DNA of 64,000 nt. Origin: Rhodobacteraceae bacterium UBA6213 (lineage in GTDB: Bacteria > Pseudomonadota > Alphaproteobacteria > Rhodobacterales > Rhodobacteraceae). Where the stretch lies: positions 62,001 to 126,000 of the forward strand of contig DISJ01000006.1 in NCBI GenBank assembly GCA_002421605.1, given 5' to 3'. A program made the position numbers and the translations under genes. The first letter of the stretch is position 1. Each line of letters starts with the position of its first letter. Below the pieces are notes generated by a model. The model saw only the letters and a program-made list of their open reading frames with translations, was not told the DNA's origin and ran no database searches. Below, one piece after another: positions 60,912 to 64,000 of the stretch.

Positions 60912-62807
60912 ATGGACGATCAGAACAAGAATCTCATTCTCGCGACCGTGCTTTCCTTCGTGGTCATCCTGCTGTGGTATACGGTCTTCGCGCCGCCTGC
61001 TCCGGTCGTGCCCATTCCGGACGAGGCTACCGTACAGACCGACGCGACTGGCACCATTCCTGCCGTGCCAACGCTTGCGCCCGACGCAGCACCCGCAGGT
61101 GTTAGTGCGCTTGCCGCCGCCGCAGAGTCCGCCCTGACCGAGCTTGCCACAGCGGCGCGCATCACCATCGACACACCGCGCCTGCAAGGTTCGATCTCGC
61201 TGTTTGGCGGTCGGATCGACGATCTGTCGCTGGTTGGTTACCGCGAGACGCTCGATGAAGACTCGCCCAATGTGCGGATGCTGGCACCGGTCGGCGGCAC
61301 CGAACTCAATGCCGCAAAACCCTACTACGTGGTTTATGGCTGGAGCCCGGCAGCCGGGCTCGACCACGCCCTTGTGCCCAATGCGCGCACACTCTGGACC
61401 GCGCCGGACGGCGCAACGCTCGCCCCCGGCAAACCCGTGACACTGACCTGGGACAACGGCGCAGGTCTGATCTTCAATCGCAAGATTTCGATTGATGACG
61501 ATTATCTTTTCACCATCGAACAGTCGGTCACCAACACCACAACCGCGCCAGTGCGCCTTGCGCCCTACGGGATTGTCGCGCGCCACGGTATTCCCAGCAC
61601 CAACTCGGTTTATGTGCTGCACGAAGGCGCCGTGCGCATGTCGGACGGTAAGCTGCAGGAACTGGATTACAAAGACATCACCAAGCTTGATGCAGTGCAG
61701 TCCGAAGGCCCCGCCGACATCATCCCGGTCACATCTGACGGCTGGGCCGGTTTCACCGACAAATACTGGATGACGACGCTTGCGCCAACTCCGGGCCAAA
61801 GTTTTACCTCTGTCGTCAAGTACACCCCCGATGCCGATATCTATCAGACCGAAGCGCGTTTCCCCGTGGTTGAGGTTGCCCCCGGCGCCACCGGCAGCAC
61901 CTCTTCGCGGCTATTCGCGGGCGCCAAGGAATGGGAAACCATCAACCGCTACCAGAACAACCCCGGCTTTTTCGCCGGTCTTTTTGGCGCCAAGGTTGAT
62001 CCGAACCAGCCCCAAATCGACCGCTTCATCGATTCGATCGACTGGGGCTGGTTCTATTTCCTGACCAAGCCGATGTTCAGCCTGCTGCACTGGCTGCACG
62101 GCGCTATCGGCAACATGGGCTGGGCGATTATCGCGCTGACCATCACCATCAAGCTGTTGGTGTTCCCGCTTGCGCGCAAATCCTACGTCTCGATGGCCAA
62201 GATGAAGGAACTTCAGCCCGAAATGGAAAAGCTGAAGGAACGCACTGGCGACGACAAAGCCAAGATGCAGCAAGAAATGATGGCGCTCTACAAACGCGAA
62301 AAGGTCAACCCGGCCTCGGGCTGCCTGCCGATCCTTTTGCAGATTCCGATCTTCTTCTCGCTCTACAAGGTCATCTACGTCACGATCGAACTGCGCCACG
62401 CTCCGTGGTTCGGCTGGATCCGCGACCTTTCAGCACCCGACCCCTCGTCGATCCTCAACCTCTTCGGGCTGCTACCCTATGCGCCACCCGAGCAAGGCTC
62501 GATATTCTTTATCCTGTCGCTCGGCGTGCTCCCGATTCTGCTCGGCATCTCGATGTGGTTCCAGCAAAAGCTGAACCCCGCCCCCACCGACCCGACGCAA
62601 AAGATGATTTTTGCTTGGATGCCTTGGGTCTTCATGTTCATGCTGGGCAGCTTTGCCTCGGGCCTCGTCGTCTACTGGATCGCCAACAACACCATCACCT
62701 TCATCCAGCAATACACGATCATGTCGATGCACCACAAACGCCCCGACCTGTTCGGCAACATTTTGGACGGCTTTAAGAAAAAGCCAGCGCCTCCGCCCAA
62801 AAAATGA
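60912..62807 (+). CDS. yidC: Membrane protein insertase YidC
   Basis: 631 residues. N-terminal membrane helix (7-24), large periplasmic domain (about 55-365), five-helix insertase core from about 370 (FYFLTKPMFSLLHWLHG, ASGCLPILLQIPIFFSLYKV, NPAPTDPTQKMIFAWMPWVF). Inserts membrane proteins alone or with Sec. Overlaps the MOSC gene by 4 bp. Confidence 0.97.
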   Translation: MDDQNKNLILATVLSFVVILLWYTVFAPPAPVVPIPDEATVQTDATGTIPAVPTLAPDAAPAGVSALAAAAESALTELATAARITIDTPRLQGSISLFGGRIDDLSLVGYRETLDEDSPNVRMLAPVGGTELNAAKPYYVVYGWSPAAGLDHALVPNARTLWTAPDGATLAPGKPVTLTWDNGAGLIFNRKISIDDDYLFTIEQSVTNTTTAPVRLAPYGIVARHGIPSTNSVYVLHEGAVRMSDGKLQELDYKDITKLDAVQSEGPADIIPVTSDGWAGFTDKYWMTTLAPTPGQSFTSVVKYTPDADIYQTEARFPVVEVAPGATGSTSSRLFAGAKEWETINRYQNNPGFFAGLFGAKVDPNQPQIDRFIDSIDWGWFYFLTKPMFSLLHWLHGAIGNMGWAIIALTITIKLLVFPLARKSYVSMAKMKELQPEMEKLKERTGDDKAKMQQEMMALYKREKVNPASGCLPILLQIPIFFSLYKVIYVTIELRHAPWFGWIRDLSAPDPSSILNLFGLLPYAPPEQGSIFFILSLGVLPILLGISMWFQQKLNPAPTDPTQKMIFAWMPWVFMFMLGSFASGLVVYWIANNTITFIQQYTIMSMHHKRPDLFGNILDGFKKKPAPPPKK

Positions 62808-63556
62808 CCGCTCGGCTGGCCCATATCCTGCGCCACCCGATCAAGGCGATCGGTGTAGAGGAAATCGAGAGCGCGTCTCTTGCCAAGGGGCGCGCGTTGG
62901 CTGGTGATCGCCGCTGGGCGGTTGCGCATGTTGCGGCCAAGTTTTCCGGGCAGCCTGGGGCCTGGCAGCCAAAAATGAACTTTCTGCGCGGCGTCGCCGG
63001 ACCGGAACTGATGGCAATCAGCGCGGCCTGCAATGGCGAACAGGTCACGCTTCGCCACCCTCGGGCAGAAACCATCACGCTCGATATGCAAAGCGAGGCA
63101 GACCGCAACCGCCTTGTCGCTTGGCTCGAACCACTCTGGCCTGATGATCGCCCCGCGCCCAGCCATGTGGTCGAGGTTCCCGGGCAGGCGATGACCGACT
63201 GGGCAGACCCGTTTCTTTCGCTTCTGTCGCTATCGTCGCTGGCAGAGCTTTCGCATCACACCGGTCAGGCGCTGCACGTCAACCGCTGGCGCGCCAACCT
63301 TTGGGTTGACGGCTGGGCGCCCTTGCACGAGCGCGCGCTGATTGGCAGCCACATCCGCATCGGCGGCGCCACGTTCGAAATCGTGCAGCCTATTACCCGC
63401 TGCCGCGCAACAACCGTAAACCCTGCGACCGGTGCAAACGATTGTGATACCCTTGCGGCATTAGAAAGCCTCTGGGGGCACAAGGACTTTGGCGTCTATG
63501 CCCGGGTTCTCAGCGGCGGCGAAATCGCACGTGGCGACGCAATCGAGGTGCTTTGA
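62804..63556 (+). CDS. MOSC domain protein
   Basis: 250 residues: MOSC_N beta-barrel (HILRHPIKAIGVEEIESASL) and MOSC domain with the conserved Cys in QPITRCRATTVNPATG and DGWAPLHERALIG. Relatives handle molybdenum cofactor (mARC, YiiM-like); this may serve molybdoenzymes such as SoeA, but that is speculation. Start overlaps yidC (ATGA); its stop overlaps engB (TGATG). Confidence 0.9.
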   Translation: MTARLAHILRHPIKAIGVEEIESASLAKGRALAGDRRWAVAHVAAKFSGQPGAWQPKMNFLRGVAGPELMAISAACNGEQVTLRHPRAETITLDMQSEADRNRLVAWLEPLWPDDRPAPSHVVEVPGQAMTDWADPFLSLLSLSSLAELSHHTGQALHVNRWRANLWVDGWAPLHERALIGSHIRIGGATFEIVQPITRCRATTVNPATGANDCDTLAALESLWGHKDFGVYARVLSGGEIARGDAIEVL

Positions 63557-64000
63557 TGCAGATCCAGTTCGCGCTTGCCCCGGAACCCGATCCCGACGCC
63601 CGCGAAAAGGGCCGCCTGCTTTTTGCAGGCCCGGTCGATTTTCTCAAAGGCGTGGTGGCGATGGATGGTTTGCCACCGCCCGACCGACTCGAGGTCTGCT
63701 TCGCCGGTCGCTCCAACGTCGGTAAATCGAGCCTGATCAATGCGCTGACCGGGCGCAAGTCGCTGGCGCGCGCGTCCAACACCCCCGGTCGCACGCAGGA
63801 AATCAACTATTTCACCACCATGGGCCCCTACCTCGTAGACCTTCCCGGCTACGGCTACGCCGAGGCACCCAAAGCTACGGTCGAAATATGGCAGCGCCTG
63901 CTTAAGTCCTATCTGTCGGGGCGCGCCACGTTGCGCCGCGCCTTCGTGCTGGTCGATACCCGCCACGGAGTGAAATCGGTCGACGAAGACATCATGACCC
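63556..64000 (+). CDS. engB: Ribosome-biogenesis GTPase EngB/YihA (5' part)
   Basis: 148 codons to the window edge, frame still open. G1 GRSNVGKSSLINALTG, G2/G3 NTPGRTQEINYF and DLPGYGYAE. Essential GTPase for 50S assembly. Its ATG overlaps the MOSC stop codon. The C-terminal quarter is outside the window. Confidence 0.95.
   Translation, partial: MQIQFALAPEPDPDAREKGRLLFAGPVDFLKGVVAMDGLPPPDRLEVCFAGRSNVGKSSLINALTGRKSLARASNTPGRTQEINYFTTMGPYLVDLPGYGYAEAPKATVEIWQRLLKSYLSGRATLRRAFVLVDTRHGVKSVDEDIMT

Noticed and set aside
1..64000. CRISPR arrays, insertion sequences, prophage or integrase-bounded islands
   Set aside because: No repeat-spacer pattern, transposase, integrase or flanking repeat was seen. 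The only tRNA (54611-54687) has no integrase beside it.

Overview
The window comes from a high-GC alphaproteobacterium, most likely a member of the Rhodobacterales. This is inferred from the ethylmalonyl-CoA pathway pair ecm/ccr, a MipZ-type ParA ATPase, the rimM-trmD-rplS-rpmE and rpmH-rnpA-yidD orders, and the codon usage. Most genes are ordinary chromosomal genes. Two adjacent accessory blocks (about 3.1-13.3 kb and 15-31.7 kb) give the window its character: it belongs to a sulfur oxidiser.

Region 1 (1-2.8 kb): ethylmalonyl-CoA mutase (cut by the window edge), a small secreted protein and crotonyl-CoA carboxylase/reductase. Region 2 (3.1-13.3 kb): an extracytoplasmic redox module. It contains a CcdA-like membrane protein with an extra periplasmic domain, a membrane-anchored beta-propeller, a secreted and very His-rich beta-propeller, three related small cytochromes c (one diheme, two monoheme), a DUF2271-like periplasmic protein, a PepSY/flavodoxin/FNR membrane reductase and an ApbE flavin transferase. 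Two TTGAT-N4-GTCAT boxes precede parts of it. The His-rich propeller resembles the nitrous-oxide-reductase/thiocyanate-dehydrogenase type of copper propeller in its histidine pattern, but this is an inference.

Region 3 (15.0-29.7 kb): a complete type I sulfur-oxidising heterodisulfide reductase-like (sHdr) system. The order is a dedicated lipoate ligase sLpl(AB), an amidotransferase-like protein lacking its catalytic Cys, DsrE, sHdrC1-B1-A-Hyp-C2-B2, an unrecognised Cys-containing protein, the lipoate-binding protein LbpA, a second DsrE-type protein, TusA, the ArsR-type regulator sHdrR (opposite strand) and the cytoplasmic sulfite dehydrogenase SoeABC. TIGR02186 and TauE/SafE (possible sulfite export) follow at 30-31.7 kb. 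Together: sulfane sulfur is passed by TusA/DsrE to LbpA/sHdr, oxidised to sulfite, then oxidised to sulfate by SoeABC or exported. Region 2 may supply the sulfur or take up electrons.

Region 4 (31.7-64 kb) is mostly core genome: a BMP-type nucleoside ABC importer with purine nucleoside phosphorylase, rimI-tsaB-nfu, an aminotransferase, an EamA exporter, a frameshifted VOC gene, truA, ycjX/DUF697, a LysR regulator, ffh with three tandem GNAT acetyltransferases, chorismate mutase, rpsP-rimM-trmD-rplS-rpmE, mipZ, tRNA-Arg(ACG), a DUF4405-like membrane protein, an orphan histidine kinase, rpmH-rnpA-yidD-ttcA, a degenerate GGDEF/EAL protein, yidC, a MOSC protein and the start of engB.
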